Source of the DNA: Leptospira haakeii
GTDB lineage: Bacteria; Spirochaetota; Leptospiria; Leptospirales; Leptospiraceae
Reading direction: 5' to 3'
DNA length: 64,000 bases
NCBI RefSeq assembly: GCF_002812045.1
Contig: NZ_NPEG01000001.1
Location: 1 to 64,000, forward strand
Position 1 is the first letter of the stretch; each line of letters begins with the position of its first letter. The notes under the pieces are model-generated. The model did no database searches and was not told where the DNA came from. It was given only the letters and a program-made list of their open reading frames with translations. This document shows, in pieces, positions 42,560-53,390 of the stretch. The translations under genes were made by a program, and so were the position numbers.

Positions 42560-44346
42560 ACCCGTACCTAATCCTTCCATTATTCGCATTATTTATCAAT
42601 CTATGGTTATTCACCTATGTTTTGGCACTAAAAGGAAAACATAGAGTAGTTCATTTATATCTTTTCTACTCCGCAGCATTAAGTCTTTGGATCATTTCCA
42701 TTATTCTATACTGGTCCTTCTTACCATTCCATTGGATGACTTGGATCTTTAAGATCAGTTCTATTTCCTGGTTATTAGTTGGTCCTTTATTTTTAGAATT
42801 CGTATTCGCTTTCTTATCAAAAAACCCGAATATCGTTTTGTATCTTTTGAGAGGATTAGCACTCGCGATATTTCCTATCACATTGACGACTGATTGGATC
42901 ATAGCAGGTGTAGAAAGAAAATACTGGGGCGATATGCTCATCCAAGGTCCTCTTTACGTATATGGGATCAATTTGCTCACGGTTTCCCCTCCCGTTTACG
43001 CGATCTTTCTTTTAATTTTTGAATCTAGGAAAGAAGAAATAGGATTCAGAAAACAATGCTATCTTTTGGCATTCGGAACATTCCTTTCTTCCGTGCTTGG
43101 ATTTTTAACCACAGTTCTTCCTAGGATCTTATCCAAAGGAGATCTACATTATCCGCCCTTGAGTGGAAGTGTGACAGTAATCCAATCCGCATGTGTATTT
43201 ATAGCGATTGCAAAATACGGATTTTTAGAGATCCGATTGGAAAAGATCGCTCTCCAATTATATGCAAAACTCAGAGAGGGAGTAATCTTATTATCCGCAT
43301 CCGACGATCTGCTCTATTGGAACGAAAGTGCAAAAGAAATGTTAGGTTTTCCTAAAATGACAGCCACTCCGGAAAAGTTGGATCTAGGAAAATTTTTAGA
43401 AGGATTTACAAGAAGACCATTCTCCAGAATGGACTTCAAAAGAAAATTTTCAGAAACAAAAAAGGTATCTTCAGACGAGGATATGCTCCCCTCCTCCGAT
43501 TCGGTTTATTTAGAAGTTTCCAAATCCGAAATCCCAATCTCGGGAAGAGACTTAGGCAGAGTATATGTACTCCGAGACATCACGGAAAAAAAAGAAGCTT
43601 CCGAAAGGATTAATATGCTCTACTCTAGAGTGATCCGAGATCTAGATATAGCCAGAGAAGTACAAAATACGATTACTACCAGAGACTTCCCTTCTTCAGA
43701 GAAATTTAAAATATTCTCCTATTTTCGCCCATATGATCGAGTGGGAGGAGATGTTCTGAATTGTTCTGAAAGTGCAGACGGAAGCCTTGAAATCTTATTT
43801 GCAGATGTTTCAGGACATGGGATTTCCTCTGCAATGGTAGCTGCAATGGCATCCATCTCCTTCAATGTATTTTCCAGAAAGGGAAATAAACCTAAGGAAG
43901 GTTTATTATTCACGAACGATCTACTTTCTTCCGTGGTGACCCAACATTTTATCTCTGCGGTTTTCCTTAAATATAATCCTAACACAAGAATATTAGAATA
44001 TAGTTATGCAGGTCACCATGCCGGACTTCTTCTCAGAGATGGACAAACCTTGGATTTGCAGGGAAAAGGAGGAGTCTTACTCGCGGTCGGAACTCCTATC
44101 TTGGAGGATTTTCAGATACAACTAAAGCCTGGAGACAGGGTGTTATTGTATTCGGACGGCTTATTCGAAGTCAGGGGATCTAAGGGAATTCCTATGGGCA
44201 ATACCACACTCGTGGAAGCGGTAAAGAAACTTTCTTACCAGGATTCAGACAGTCTGATCCGCTCCTTAGTATCCTATTCGGAATCCTTCGGAGACGGGAT
44301 CATGACGGACGATCTCACCTTATTCTGTCTAGAAATTACAGCTTAA
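42556..44346 (+). CDS. membrane SpoIIE-family PP2C phosphatase (second of tandem pair)
   Basis: A 596-residue paralogue of the preceding gene, with the same order: seven helices, PAS-like linker (VLRDITEKKEASERINMLYSRVIRDLDIAREVQ) and PP2C. Metal residues are intact in VGGDVL, FADVSGHGISSAM, LYSDGLFEV and TDDLTLF. The helices begin 'MNPYLILPLFALFINLWLFTYVL', close to MNYYLFLP in the first copy. The linker is longer and richer in Lys and Ser. The ATG overlaps the preceding stop (ATGA), so both are made from one message, perhaps as a hetero-pair reading different signals. Confidence 0.9.
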   Translation: MNPYLILPLFALFINLWLFTYVLALKGKHRVVHLYLFYSAALSLWIISIILYWSFLPFHWMTWIFKISSISWLLVGPLFLEFVFAFLSKNPNIVLYLLRGLALAIFPITLTTDWIIAGVERKYWGDMLIQGPLYVYGINLLTVSPPVYAIFLLIFESRKEEIGFRKQCYLLAFGTFLSSVLGFLTTVLPRILSKGDLHYPPLSGSVTVIQSACVFIAIAKYGFLEIRLEKIALQLYAKLREGVILLSASDDLLYWNESAKEMLGFPKMTATPEKLDLGKFLEGFTRRPFSRMDFKRKFSETKKVSSDEDMLPSSDSVYLEVSKSEIPISGRDLGRVYVLRDITEKKEASERINMLYSRVIRDLDIAREVQNTITTRDFPSSEKFKIFSYFRPYDRVGGDVLNCSESADGSLEILFADVSGHGISSAMVAAMASISFNVFSRKGNKPKEGLLFTNDLLSSVVTQHFISAVFLKYNPNTRILEYSYAGHHAGLLLRDGQTLDLQGKGGVLLAVGTPILEDFQIQLKPGDRVLLYSDGLFEVRGSKGIPMGNTTLVEAVKKLSYQDSDSLIRSLVSYSESFGDGIMTDDLTLFCLEITA

Positions 44347-44368
44347 TCAGCCCGCCATGCAGATTTAG

Positions 44369-45337
44369 TTATACTGCGAGCGAGTCTGCTTGTTCTTTTA
44401 CTTTTTCCAAGAAAGGAAGAAATTCATCCAGAACTGCAGGGATCTCATACTCGATAATGTCACCTGCACGAATAATATCTTTCTCTTCCAGAGCTAAAGC
44501 AACGGAAGCAAGTGTATCGTTTAAGTCGTTCGTCTTTTCTTCAAAAGTTCTTTCTGCGATTTGGATCTTAGAAAAATCCATACCAGGAAGTTTTTGTCTC
44601 AAAGTGATAAATGAAGTCAAAAGAACATTGATCTGAGAAACAGATTGAGTAAGAAGATGTGTTGCCACCTCATCTTTTCCCGCCTGATAACTTTCATTTA
44701 CTTTTACAAAACTTTCTTTTAAAGCAGGTACAGCCTTGATGAAAGTATCTAAAATTTCTCTTAAAGTAGGAAGTTCCAGATCCAGAACGGAAGCTCTTGC
44801 CACCAGATCCATGACGAATAATTTCAGATCTCTTAGATATTCCAAAAATTCTTCGATTGCAGTGGTCCCATCTAGTTTGGAAGAATTGCTGCTCAGCGCA
44901 TCCAGGATATCACTGACTGTAGAGCCGGTCCCCATAGGTTTGATCTGATCGTATTTCAGTTTCAAAAGTTTACCTGCAGATTCCAGAAGACTGCGGATCC
45001 ATTCTATCCCGTCTGTTAATTCTTTAGATTCTTTTTCGGTCAAAGAATCTCTACCGAGTAAAGTAGTTCCGACCTTATCCACATAAGAATCCAACTCATG
45101 GAGAGAGCTAATCAAAATGTCCAGCTCCTCTCCCACAAAAAATTCCATCTTGGACGCGTTTGAAATGGAAGAATCACGCATTGTGTTCTGGGTAAATTCT
45201 TCGCCGTCCACAACGCAGGATAATAAAAATTTGCCGTTAGTTTCCACCCAACGACGTACCGCGTCGAAAACCTCTCCAAGGTTCTTTTCATTTTCAATGA
45301 CGCTTTCCAATTTTTGCTCGTTTACGAATATTTCCAC
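44369..45337 (-). CDS. helical cytoplasmic protein beside fliD
   Basis: A 322-residue acidic protein without signal or membrane segment. The first 70 residues look like a small beta-rich domain (MEIFVNEQKL...LLSCVVDGEEF), and the rest is a series of long amphipathic helices. It follows fliD by 30 bases on the same strand, the position where many bacteria keep fliS or fliT, the chaperones for flagellin and FliD. The size is much larger than either. An export chaperone role is a reasonable inference, without motif support. The GTG start has an excellent GGAGGA six bases upstream. Confidence 0.65.
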   Translation of the reverse strand: MEIFVNEQKLESVIENEKNLGEVFDAVRRWVETNGKFLLSCVVDGEEFTQNTMRDSSISNASKMEFFVGEELDILISSLHELDSYVDKVGTTLLGRDSLTEKESKELTDGIEWIRSLLESAGKLLKLKYDQIKPMGTGSTVSDILDALSSNSSKLDGTTAIEEFLEYLRDLKLFVMDLVARASVLDLELPTLREILDTFIKAVPALKESFVKVNESYQAGKDEVATHLLTQSVSQINVLLTSFITLRQKLPGMDFSKIQIAERTFEEKTNDLNDTLASVALALEEKDIIRAGDIIEYEIPAVLDEFLPFLEKVKEQADSLAV

Positions 45338-45367
45338 GGTGATTCCTCCGTTTATATTATAATTCCT

Positions 45368-47311
45368 TTATTTACCATCATCGCCCTGTCCCCTACTGAG
45401 ATTATTATTCAGATAGGAACCAACGGCCTTGTTTCTACCCACACCCTGCTCCATATAGAGGAACTTTTCTTTGAGTTTTTTCTCATAACTCATTAGGTGT
45501 GATTCGAAGTTTTTGATCTTTTTGTTATTATCAGAGACTTGTTCTTCCAATAACTTGATCTTACTTGTTACCAGTCCGCCTGCGAACTGAGTATAAGGTT
45601 TCAAATGTTCTACTAGATTTACGCCTACTCCGGTGTCCATTCTAGCGTCAGAATTTGTATCCTGGGCGAATAAATGACGAACTGCGTCAGGGTTCTCTGC
45701 AAGTTTAGCTGCGAGTTTTGCCTCATCTAGAGCCAGAAAACCTTCTTGGATATCCGCCCACTTACTTCCCACATCTCCTGTTGAAATTCCAACATCCGAA
45801 AGTGTTCTGATCTCGGAACTTGGATATGCAGGAAAAGAAGAAGTGGTCACTGTTTTCATACCTGCGACCAGACGAATAACTGAGTTCTCACCGGCTAAAA
45901 TACCCGTTTTAGTTTTCCCCTCCCAGAAGGATCTCGTAATATCCGGATCTTCCAGTTTGGAATCGCTAATCCCACCTTCTCTATTAACTGCGGTGGCATC
46001 CTTAGAGTATTTTAGAACATTATTATATGCTTCTATAAATTCCTTGATCATTCGGATCCCTTTTGCGGAATCCACTTTGATATCTACTGTAGCAGGACCA
46101 CCTTCGCTCTTTTTGTTCAGGTTAAGAAGCACCCCGTCCAATACGTCGGTTAAACCTTCGTTTTTAGGTCGAGTGATCTCGATTCCATCTACCAAAAATA
46201 CCGCATCCTTAGCTTCTACAATAGTCTTTGCAGGTTTGGCACCATTAAACTCGGCAGGAAGAACAAATCTGAAATTTGAGAATTCCTTCTCCTTTCCGGT
46301 TTGATTGATTACGATTACCTTATGGATCTTTTTTCCATCCATATTGGATTTGAAAGTAACACGGATCTTTCCTTCTTTATGATAGGCCTGTTCCAAAAAT
46401 ACTTTATCCTGCTCGTCCTGATCATACATCACACCTAAGGAAATCGTTTCACCTTCTTCCAGAGGTTCGGAAAGAGTGGCTTCGATTCTTGCTCCCTTCT
46501 TCCCTTCTTTTGCATCCATATGAAATTGAAATGCTTGTTTAGAGCTTAATTTGATCTTAGAAGGTTCCTTCTTTTCCGGATCTGCTGCGATAAATATAGG
46601 TTTAGCATTCGCAGTCATACCATATTTATCCGGTTGAAATGGATTCGTTTGGCTTGCTTCCCAAGGAAGATAAAAAGACTGAGGTGGATCTTGAGGAAGC
46701 ATTCCTCCTACAAGAGAAGCCGCCTTGAGAACTCCGTTCGGATCATCAAACTTTAATTGATTGTCTTTACCAGACTGAGAAGCGGCCAATGTTAAAACAG
46801 TTTTATCTTGGTCTACTTTTACGATAGTAGGTTGCACAATCCCTGCAGCAGCAGTACGAATTGTAAGATACAAATCCCTTATAGTTCCACCTTGGAACTC
46901 AATCTCCTTCTCTATCTCCCCTGAAAGTACTTTAAATGTACCGGCAGGGATCTTTCTCTCGGAATCGATAGGATCACCTGAGATCTGATGAAATGTAGCG
47001 AGTTCTTTCACTTCTATCTTACGTTTTCCACTGCTTGCAGAACGCGCAGCATCTCCGGTGATCACACCTTCCGGATCGGAAACAATTGACTTAGTTGCAA
47101 AGGGCGCAGTGAAAGAAATAATTTCTCTAGTTTTGTTTTGGAGGTCTGTAGTGAGGGTTTTAAGATCGGACCATGCCTTGACCTGAGCCTGATTGAAACC
47201 GTTTTGTTTTTCCAAACGGCGAATCGGCTTCGCTTCCAGCTCTACCAGTTTTTTTACGATTTGGTTCGTATCCTGGCCGGAACTCAGTCCCGGAATAGAG
47301 AATGCGGGCAT
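45368..47311 (-). CDS. fliD: flagellar hook-associated protein 2 (filament cap)
   Basis: A 647-residue FliD. The N-terminal 'IPGLSSGQDTNQIVKKLVELEAKPIRRLEKQ' and the C-terminal coiled 'LEEQVSDNNKKIKNFESHLMSYEKKLKEKFLYMEQGVGR' are the FliD_N and FliD_C signatures. The central domain is larger than in enteric FliD, as seen in spirochaetes. It caps the growing periplasmic filament and directs flagellin folding. No signal peptide is present, as expected for type III export. The ATG follows GGAGG. The helical neighbour at 44369 is in the same operon. Confidence 0.95.
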   Translation of the reverse strand: MPAFSIPGLSSGQDTNQIVKKLVELEAKPIRRLEKQNGFNQAQVKAWSDLKTLTTDLQNKTREIISFTAPFATKSIVSDPEGVITGDAARSASSGKRKIEVKELATFHQISGDPIDSERKIPAGTFKVLSGEIEKEIEFQGGTIRDLYLTIRTAAAGIVQPTIVKVDQDKTVLTLAASQSGKDNQLKFDDPNGVLKAASLVGGMLPQDPPQSFYLPWEASQTNPFQPDKYGMTANAKPIFIAADPEKKEPSKIKLSSKQAFQFHMDAKEGKKGARIEATLSEPLEEGETISLGVMYDQDEQDKVFLEQAYHKEGKIRVTFKSNMDGKKIHKVIVINQTGKEKEFSNFRFVLPAEFNGAKPAKTIVEAKDAVFLVDGIEITRPKNEGLTDVLDGVLLNLNKKSEGGPATVDIKVDSAKGIRMIKEFIEAYNNVLKYSKDATAVNREGGISDSKLEDPDITRSFWEGKTKTGILAGENSVIRLVAGMKTVTTSSFPAYPSSEIRTLSDVGISTGDVGSKWADIQEGFLALDEAKLAAKLAENPDAVRHLFAQDTNSDARMDTGVGVNLVEHLKPYTQFAGGLVTSKIKLLEEQVSDNNKKIKNFESHLMSYEKKLKEKFLYMEQGVGRNKAVGSYLNNNLSRGQGDDGK

Positions 47312-47393
47312 AGTCCCCTCCTTCTAATTCCATCGACCGATTTCCTAAAAGTATAAGGGCAAAAAACGCTTTTTTTCGACCTCCTAGAAGCCC

Positions 47394-49154
47394 TTAAACC
47401 GCCTGTCTTGTAGAGATCTTCACTTTCAACTTTGCCTTTAAACCTTCCATATAGCCAAGGCTGTCCAGATTATACTCGTCCACATAAGAGAGTCTTTCTG
47501 TCCTAAGCTCTTCCGGAATACGAAGTGTAGAACGATAAAATAATAAGCCCGAAAGAAGTCTGGCACTTGCCCATACGATCTCGTCTGCTGTCTCTTCTCT
47601 CTCCTCAGAACTAGCAAGATCCTTATACATCGCAACGGCCTCTTGGAAACCGTCCCAAACATCGGAAAGAACCTTGGTTTCTTCGGTTGGAAAATGAGAC
47701 CATTCGTTATCTATATATTCTCTTAAGAAGCCATGCCCGCTCATTCCTGTGACAATCCCACCAATACTAGCATTGACTTGGATTTGAGAAGTTCCGTCAT
47801 AGATGGTTGTGATCCGAGAATCTCTGTAAATTCTGGAAACGTCATAATCTTCGGTAAAACCTGCGCCTCCATGAAGTTGCACCGCGTCACCCGCAATCTT
47901 AACGCAAGACTCTGAACAATAAAACTTTGAAATTGGTGTGAGTATTCCAGCTAACTTTTCCCAATACTTCAAGACCACGTCTGATTTTAGATCCCTTTCT
48001 GTGGCACCTTTTTCCTTCAGATGATCTCCTCTGAAATAATATAGATCCATTGCGCGGGCGCCTTCTAACATCAGGCAGCGCATTGCCATCGTCTCTCTTT
48101 CCATTCTATGAAGGATCTTGCGGACTGCAGGAATAGTTCCGATCGGTTTTCCGAATTGAATTCTTTCAGAAGTATATTTTTTAGTTTCGGCTAACGCTGC
48201 TTGTGCGATCCCTACTCCTTGTTGGGAAATTCCCATACGCGCACCGTTCAACATTCCCATCGTATGTTTGATAAGTCCGTGTCCTTCTTCTCCGATTAAG
48301 ATACCGGGAGTATTTTCTAAAACTATCTCACAAGTAGGAGAACAATGTAGGCCCATTTTCTTTTCTATTCCAGCAACTTGAACGTCTTTGGATTGAACTA
48401 AGAAAAATGAAAGTCCTCTTGCACCACTTCCAGGGTTTCCCGTTCTGGCTAATAATAGAAGGATCGCAGGAATTTCTCCAGTACCACAACCTTGGGTGAT
48501 AAATCTTTTGGTTCCGTTTAATAGATAAGTGTTTCCTTCTTTATGGGTGGCTTTTGTGCGAAGTCCTGGTAGATCGGAACCATGATCGGGTTCCGTTAGT
48601 CCCATGGCGCAGGCAAATTCTCCCGCGGCCAAACGAGGTAACCATTCGTCTTTTAATTCTTCACTTCCGTTCTTTTCTATAATCTCAGCTAAATTCACGC
48701 AACCTATAGAGATACAAACGGATGCATCCACTCTATATAAGATTTCGCTAAAGAATGCTCGAACTGTCCAAGGAACCCCTAAACCGCCGTATTTTCTGGA
48801 AAAACCTGTGGGTTGTAATCCTGCATCTCTTGCTTTTCGGACGATCTCTAATAGTTTTTCCGGAAATATTACCTTTCCATTCTCGAATTTTACGCCTACC
48901 TTATCCAATTCAGCAACATAAGGAGCTATCTCTTTACCTGCAAATTCTCCTACAGAGTCCAATAAAGTTTTATAATATTCTAATGCTTCTTCATGAGAAG
49001 AAGGAGCGGTAGAAAATCTTTCATCTCCCGCCTTGTATTTTGCAGCGTCAGCAAATCCGCCCTCATAGGAATCTACAATTTCCCTCCAATTGATGATATG
49101 ATCGAAATGTAACCTCAGGTCGGATACATCGTTGAAGTAGTTGTTTTGTAGCAT
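47394..49154 (-). CDS. acyl-CoA dehydrogenase
   Basis: A 586-residue flavoprotein of the acyl-CoA dehydrogenase family. Signatures are 'FACAMGLTEPDHGSDLPGLRTKA' (flavin and substrate loop), 'RIQFGKPIGTIPAVRKIL' and 'QLHGGAGFTEDYDVSRIYRDSRITTIYDGTSQIQ', with the catalytic Glu region near the latter. The extra C-terminal helical domain of about 100 residues places it with the long FadE-like or AcdB group rather than the 380-residue type. It oxidises acyl-CoA in fatty-acid degradation, and leptospires use fatty acids as their main carbon source. It is monocistronic. Confidence 0.93.
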   Translation of the reverse strand: MLQNNYFNDVSDLRLHFDHIINWREIVDSYEGGFADAAKYKAGDERFSTAPSSHEEALEYYKTLLDSVGEFAGKEIAPYVAELDKVGVKFENGKVIFPEKLLEIVRKARDAGLQPTGFSRKYGGLGVPWTVRAFFSEILYRVDASVCISIGCVNLAEIIEKNGSEELKDEWLPRLAAGEFACAMGLTEPDHGSDLPGLRTKATHKEGNTYLLNGTKRFITQGCGTGEIPAILLLLARTGNPGSGARGLSFFLVQSKDVQVAGIEKKMGLHCSPTCEIVLENTPGILIGEEGHGLIKHTMGMLNGARMGISQQGVGIAQAALAETKKYTSERIQFGKPIGTIPAVRKILHRMERETMAMRCLMLEGARAMDLYYFRGDHLKEKGATERDLKSDVVLKYWEKLAGILTPISKFYCSESCVKIAGDAVQLHGGAGFTEDYDVSRIYRDSRITTIYDGTSQIQVNASIGGIVTGMSGHGFLREYIDNEWSHFPTEETKVLSDVWDGFQEAVAMYKDLASSEEREETADEIVWASARLLSGLLFYRSTLRIPEELRTERLSYVDEYNLDSLGYMEGLKAKLKVKISTRQAV

Positions 49155-49315
49155 GATGAGAAGATTCCTTTAGGAGATAATAAAGTATCTTCTTAGAATA
49201 GGAAAGGTCAATTCGTTTTCAAAATCGAAAGATCCGAATGAACTGGTGTTAGTTTGAAGGGCAAAATATTAAGTTAGATAAAGTGTTTTCTCAGGTGATT
49301 TTCGTAACGTTCGCT

Positions 49316-49723
49316 CTAATTTAAATTACAACAAACTCGAACCGCTTCCATTAGTTTATTCACGTCCCAAGGTTTTGGGATCACTGTATAAGTCCCTGCT
49401 TCTTTTTTAACCCTGTCTACTGCCGCTGCATCCACATGACCGGTAATCAAAATGGATCGGATTTTAGGATACTTTTGGTGGACCAAAATTAAGAACTCAT
49501 CTCCTTTAATCCCTGGCATCAACCAATCGGAAAGTATCAGGATCACGTTTACACCGGCACTTACTAGATCATCTATAACTTCCATAGCTTCTTCTGCGTT
49601 TAATGCAGTCTCGTATTGGAATAGATTTCCAAGCTGCTTCTTTAATTCCTTTTGTAAGGTAATTAAGATAATCGCCTCATCATCCACGCATAGGATCGCA
49701 TTCTGTGATGTTTCAGTTCCCAA
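49316..49723 (-). CDS. single-domain response regulator
   Basis: A 135-residue receiver domain. The acidic pair DD (14-15), phospho-acceptor Asp66 in [11 protein letters not shown], 'ITGH' Thr and a Lys in IPKPWD are all in place. There is no output domain, so it passes the signal by protein contact, like CheY or Spo0F. The TTG start overlaps the end of the upstream sensor kinase gene by 11 bases, with AGAGGA before it. The pair is almost certainly a cognate two-component system, expressed with translational coupling. Confidence 0.93.
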   Translation of the reverse strand: MGTETSQNAILCVDDEAIILITLQKELKKQLGNLFQYETALNAEEAMEVIDDLVSAGVNVILILSDWLMPGIKGDEFLILVHQKYPKIRSILITGHVDAAAVDRVKKEAGTYTVIPKPWDVNKLMEAVRVCCNLN

Positions 49724-52700
49724 TAGATTCCTCTTTTTTGCGGTTCGCAGGTTTCAACCAAACTTCGAACTTAGTGTGTCCAGGCTCACTTTCAAACTCT
49801 ATTTTTCCACCCATCTTCTCTATTATCTTTTTGCATATATCCAGACCAAGACCGATACCTTCTCCCGGATTTTTAGTAGTGAAGAACGGATCGAAAATTT
49901 TATCTTGGATCTCTTTTGGAATTCCGGAACCGGAATCTGCGAAAGAAACAATAATCCAGGATTCTCTTTTCTCGATCGAAATTTCGATTTTACCTTTATA
50001 GTTCATGGCCTGCAATCCATTATTTAATAGATTGATCCATACTTGATTCAACTTATCCGGATCTCCTAAACAAAGCTCGTTAGTCCGATAATGTTTAGCT
50101 ACTTCTACCCCGTATTTGATCTTATTATGATATAGTGCAATGATTGTTTCCAGTTCCACCTCTACATCTACCGGAACAAGCTCCTCATCTCCGTTATGCG
50201 TTCCTGGATTTAGATAATTCTTAAGCGCATCCACAACATAAGAGGCTTTTCCGGTAGCGATTGAGATTACATTGCTGAATCTTACGACAGAAGCGATAGA
50301 AGAAACAGCCTCTAAAATTTTCAGAGAATTTTCAGTCTTCAAAAGTTCAGGAAGTTTTTCTCCCAATCTATGGATCCCCAACTCTAAGACCATATTTACA
50401 GCATTTTCCGGATCCTGGATGGAAGCTTCTTTAAATACACGAACAAGTTCCCTTCTCAAAGAACGATTCGGCAAAATTTCTGCTTGGGAAATTTCCTTTA
50501 AACTTTCATCCAACAAAAATTTAAAATATTCAACTTCCTTTTTATTTAAGCTAAGAAGAAGGTCAGGTATCTCCTTGATCTCTTCGTATAAGATATCCAA
50601 AATCGCACGATTTGAAGAAACGATCGCCCCCAAAGGAGTGTTCAATTCATGAGTCATTCCGGCAGCAAGTTGACCTAACGCTGCTAATTTTTCGGAAAGA
50701 AGAAGTTGGCTTTGAGTTTCATTCAACTCTTTGGAGATCTTCTTCTGATACTCCAAAGCTTCTGTCAGATCCTTATTTGTTCTTTTTAATTCATCCGTTC
50801 TTTGATCAATTTTACGTTCTAGATTCGCATTTAGATCCAGAATCGTTTCTTCTGCTTCTTTACTCTTAGTAATATCATTTGATATACCGAAAATTTGTGT
50901 CGGAATTCCTTCCTGATCCCTTTTATAAATCAATTCCCTAGAGACGAACCAGCGCCATTTCCTATCTTTATGGTGCATCCTATATTGATGCTCTATTACA
51001 TCCCTATCCAGAGCGTTTAAATACTTTGGAATAATATTGGTTAAATACGCCTGAAAATCATCGGGGTGCATAAGTGATTTCAAAAGGGAATCTCCCATTT
51101 CCTGAATCTCTTCCACGGAATACCCTAATAATCTCTCCACACCGATATTGCTATATATGTTCTTTTTATCTTTTATATCATATATATATAATATATCAGG
51201 ACTGATGTCTAAAATGGATTCTACAAATCTGTTTCTTTCTAAAAATTTCTCTTCTATATTTTTGCGTTCGGTGATATCTACCATCACTCCTCGAAGCCAT
51301 TTTTCCTTATTGTCCTCGGTGATCACTTTCACCATATCCCTAAGCCAAACGACAGTTCCGTCTTTTTTCAAGAACCTATATTCGAATTCGTGGGCTTCTA
51401 ATCTCCCCGTACAAGCCACACAATAATTTACCGCATAATCCTTATCTTCCGGGTGAATATGATCCGCCCAAAATCCAGGAGTTTTCCATTCTTCTACCGA
51501 ATATCCTAATAGATCCTCAGCTTGTTTACTCACAAATGTGAAATTAAAAGTGATTGCATCCGCTTCCCAAACGACACCAGGAGTAGTATCTACGAGATCT
51601 TTGTATTGCTCCTCGCTTGCCTTTGTCCTACGGAACGCTTCCTGTAACTGCTCCGCCATATGATTGAATGAAAATGCAAGTGTCCCAATCTCTTCCAATT
51701 TACTGGAAGGAACCCTTTGGGAGAAGTCACCTTCCGCCATGGCTCTAGTAGCCTGAGAAATATTACGTATTGGTGATGTGACAATTCCTGCGAGAAATGC
51801 TGCAATCAAAAGAGAAAGAGTCAATGCAACTGCAAATACTTTTGCAGACTCACTATTACCGATCTGTACACCTTCTAAATAATAAGAAGCCGGCATCGCA
51901 GTAATCACTATCCAATCATATTGTCCTGCATTATCCCTATACGGAGTTACCTGAGTCAGCCAAGTTTCTCTGGAAACCGGTTTGGCATTTACTACATCAA
52001 ATCTAAACTGAAATGCAGCCCTAACAGAATACAGATCTCCATAATCTTTCAGAACGGAAAGGACAGAATTCCGTACTACTGGATCCCCACTCTCTGAGGC
52101 AGAGCCGATATTACTAAAACGTAAGTCTGAAGAAGCAATAATTCTAGTTTCCCTATCTATAATAAAGGCCCTACCATGTCTGGCTATATTCGTATTTTTT
52201 AATAAAAGAGAGATCTCTTCCGGTTTTTTCTGGATAGAACGAGCCAGATAATCATCCAATCTGAGATTAATATTCTCCGAAATCTCTTGGTGTAATCTTG
52301 CCGCAAGTTTTCCGGATGCTGCCTCTGAACTTCTTAAAGTTAAATAAGCAGTGGCTGCCACCATAATCAAAACCAAAAGAATGAATGGAGTGACTAAGAA
52401 CATCCGGATCGGAAGCCCTTGCCCCAAAGGCATTCCGTCTTTGCCAAACTTTTCTTCCTGCCAGTACCATTCTTTGTAACTTAAGATCAGCTCCCTTGTG
52501 TGGCCCGGAATTTCTGCCCAAAATAATCCGTATTTTTTAGCTAAAGGTAATGCGATCAACATCGCGAAAGGAGCAACCACCCAAGTTACCCCAGTAGTAA
52601 AAAACAGCGCAGGAGTGATATTGCGGTAAGAGATCTCTCTAGTAAATTGTTCGGAACAGATATATCCCCAAAGTTGAGGTTCTACACTCATGAAGATAAT

Positions 52701-53222
52701 TACAAAAATCGAATATAAAACCCAGGTTTTCAGTTTTTTAAAATCAGGATCTCTTCCGATCAATTGGTATGCCACCCAGAAGCAAGCTGGGTTGATAAAA
52801 TAACCTAAAAGCCAATCGAATAAAAAATCAGGAGGAACACCTTCTATCAGATCCGAAAGTCCATAGGCAAAAGGAACCGCAAGAAGTGCAGGATAACCGA
52901 ATAAAAGAATACAAAGAAAAACTGTTAGATCTTTTAAGGATTCAAAGGTCTGAGCACCCGGAACCAAAACAATAAAAGAACCGATATAGCCAGTTATAAA
53001 AATAAAAACAAAAGTGAATGGAATACTTAGGAACGCCTGAGTATCCCAGCTTTGTTTTCGGCGGCCAAAACCGAATTTGCCTCCGGGATTAAAAGTAAAT
53101 CCTCCGTAGGCGCAGATCATTAAAAAGATCCCGACAATATAGCCGAATCTGCCCCAAATGTCTATAAAGGACAAAGGAAGGGAGGCAAATAATTCTTCAA
53201 ACCAGTAGACGATCGAATTCAC
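49713..53222 (-). CDS. large sensor histidine kinase with two PAS domains
   Basis: A 1169-residue membrane kinase. The N-terminal region (1-270) has six or more helices. A further helix and an extracytoplasmic Cache-like sensor (320-500) follow, then a helix, HAMP ([25 protein letters not shown]), PAS 1 (about 560-680), PAS 2 (about 690-810, with '[30 protein letters not shown]' as PAC), coiled coil, HisKA with MTHELNTP (His858) and HATPase ([32 protein letters not shown]). The N-terminal helical unit adds a second sensing input. It overlaps its response regulator. The start is GTG at 53222. Confidence 0.92.
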   Translation of the reverse strand: MNSIVYWFEELFASLPLSFIDIWGRFGYIVGIFLMICAYGGFTFNPGGKFGFGRRKQSWDTQAFLSIPFTFVFIFITGYIGSFIVLVPGAQTFESLKDLTVFLCILLFGYPALLAVPFAYGLSDLIEGVPPDFLFDWLLGYFINPACFWVAYQLIGRDPDFKKLKTWVLYSIFVIIFMSVEPQLWGYICSEQFTREISYRNITPALFFTTGVTWVVAPFAMLIALPLAKKYGLFWAEIPGHTRELILSYKEWYWQEEKFGKDGMPLGQGLPIRMFLVTPFILLVLIMVAATAYLTLRSSEAASGKLAARLHQEISENINLRLDDYLARSIQKKPEEISLLLKNTNIARHGRAFIIDRETRIIASSDLRFSNIGSASESGDPVVRNSVLSVLKDYGDLYSVRAAFQFRFDVVNAKPVSRETWLTQVTPYRDNAGQYDWIVITAMPASYYLEGVQIGNSESAKVFAVALTLSLLIAAFLAGIVTSPIRNISQATRAMAEGDFSQRVPSSKLEEIGTLAFSFNHMAEQLQEAFRRTKASEEQYKDLVDTTPGVVWEADAITFNFTFVSKQAEDLLGYSVEEWKTPGFWADHIHPEDKDYAVNYCVACTGRLEAHEFEYRFLKKDGTVVWLRDMVKVITEDNKEKWLRGVMVDITERKNIEEKFLERNRFVESILDISPDILYIYDIKDKKNIYSNIGVERLLGYSVEEIQEMGDSLLKSLMHPDDFQAYLTNIIPKYLNALDRDVIEHQYRMHHKDRKWRWFVSRELIYKRDQEGIPTQIFGISNDITKSKEAEETILDLNANLERKIDQRTDELKRTNKDLTEALEYQKKISKELNETQSQLLLSEKLAALGQLAAGMTHELNTPLGAIVSSNRAILDILYEEIKEIPDLLLSLNKKEVEYFKFLLDESLKEISQAEILPNRSLRRELVRVFKEASIQDPENAVNMVLELGIHRLGEKLPELLKTENSLKILEAVSSIASVVRFSNVISIATGKASYVVDALKNYLNPGTHNGDEELVPVDVEVELETIIALYHNKIKYGVEVAKHYRTNELCLGDPDKLNQVWINLLNNGLQAMNYKGKIEISIEKRESWIIVSFADSGSGIPKEIQDKIFDPFFTTKNPGEGIGLGLDICKKIIEKMGGKIEFESEPGHTKFEVWLKPANRKKEESIGN

Positions 53223-53352
53223 GGAAGGTTATCCTACAAAATTCCCTTTGGGCCCGAAAGAATTTTGGAGTGCCGGAAGATTTCACACCTAACCTAAAGA
53301 AAGTCAATCCGGTTTAAAAAAAATCGAATAAATTACAAGCTTAGAAGAATAC

Positions 53353-53390
53353 AAAAAAATCCGCTCTTAAGGGATATAGGTCTCTTAAGA
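53353..53390 (-). terminator. possible terminator of the zinc-finger membrane gene
   Basis: On the minus strand, TCTTAAG and CTTAAGA pair around a 12-base loop at the stop codon of the gene at 53385, followed by GCGGA and then seven T. The gap of five bases before the T tract weakens the case. Confidence 0.35.

Noticed and set aside
45843..46304. A 153-codon open frame on the plus strand
   Set aside because: It is antisense inside fliD and has no recognisable start signal or motif.
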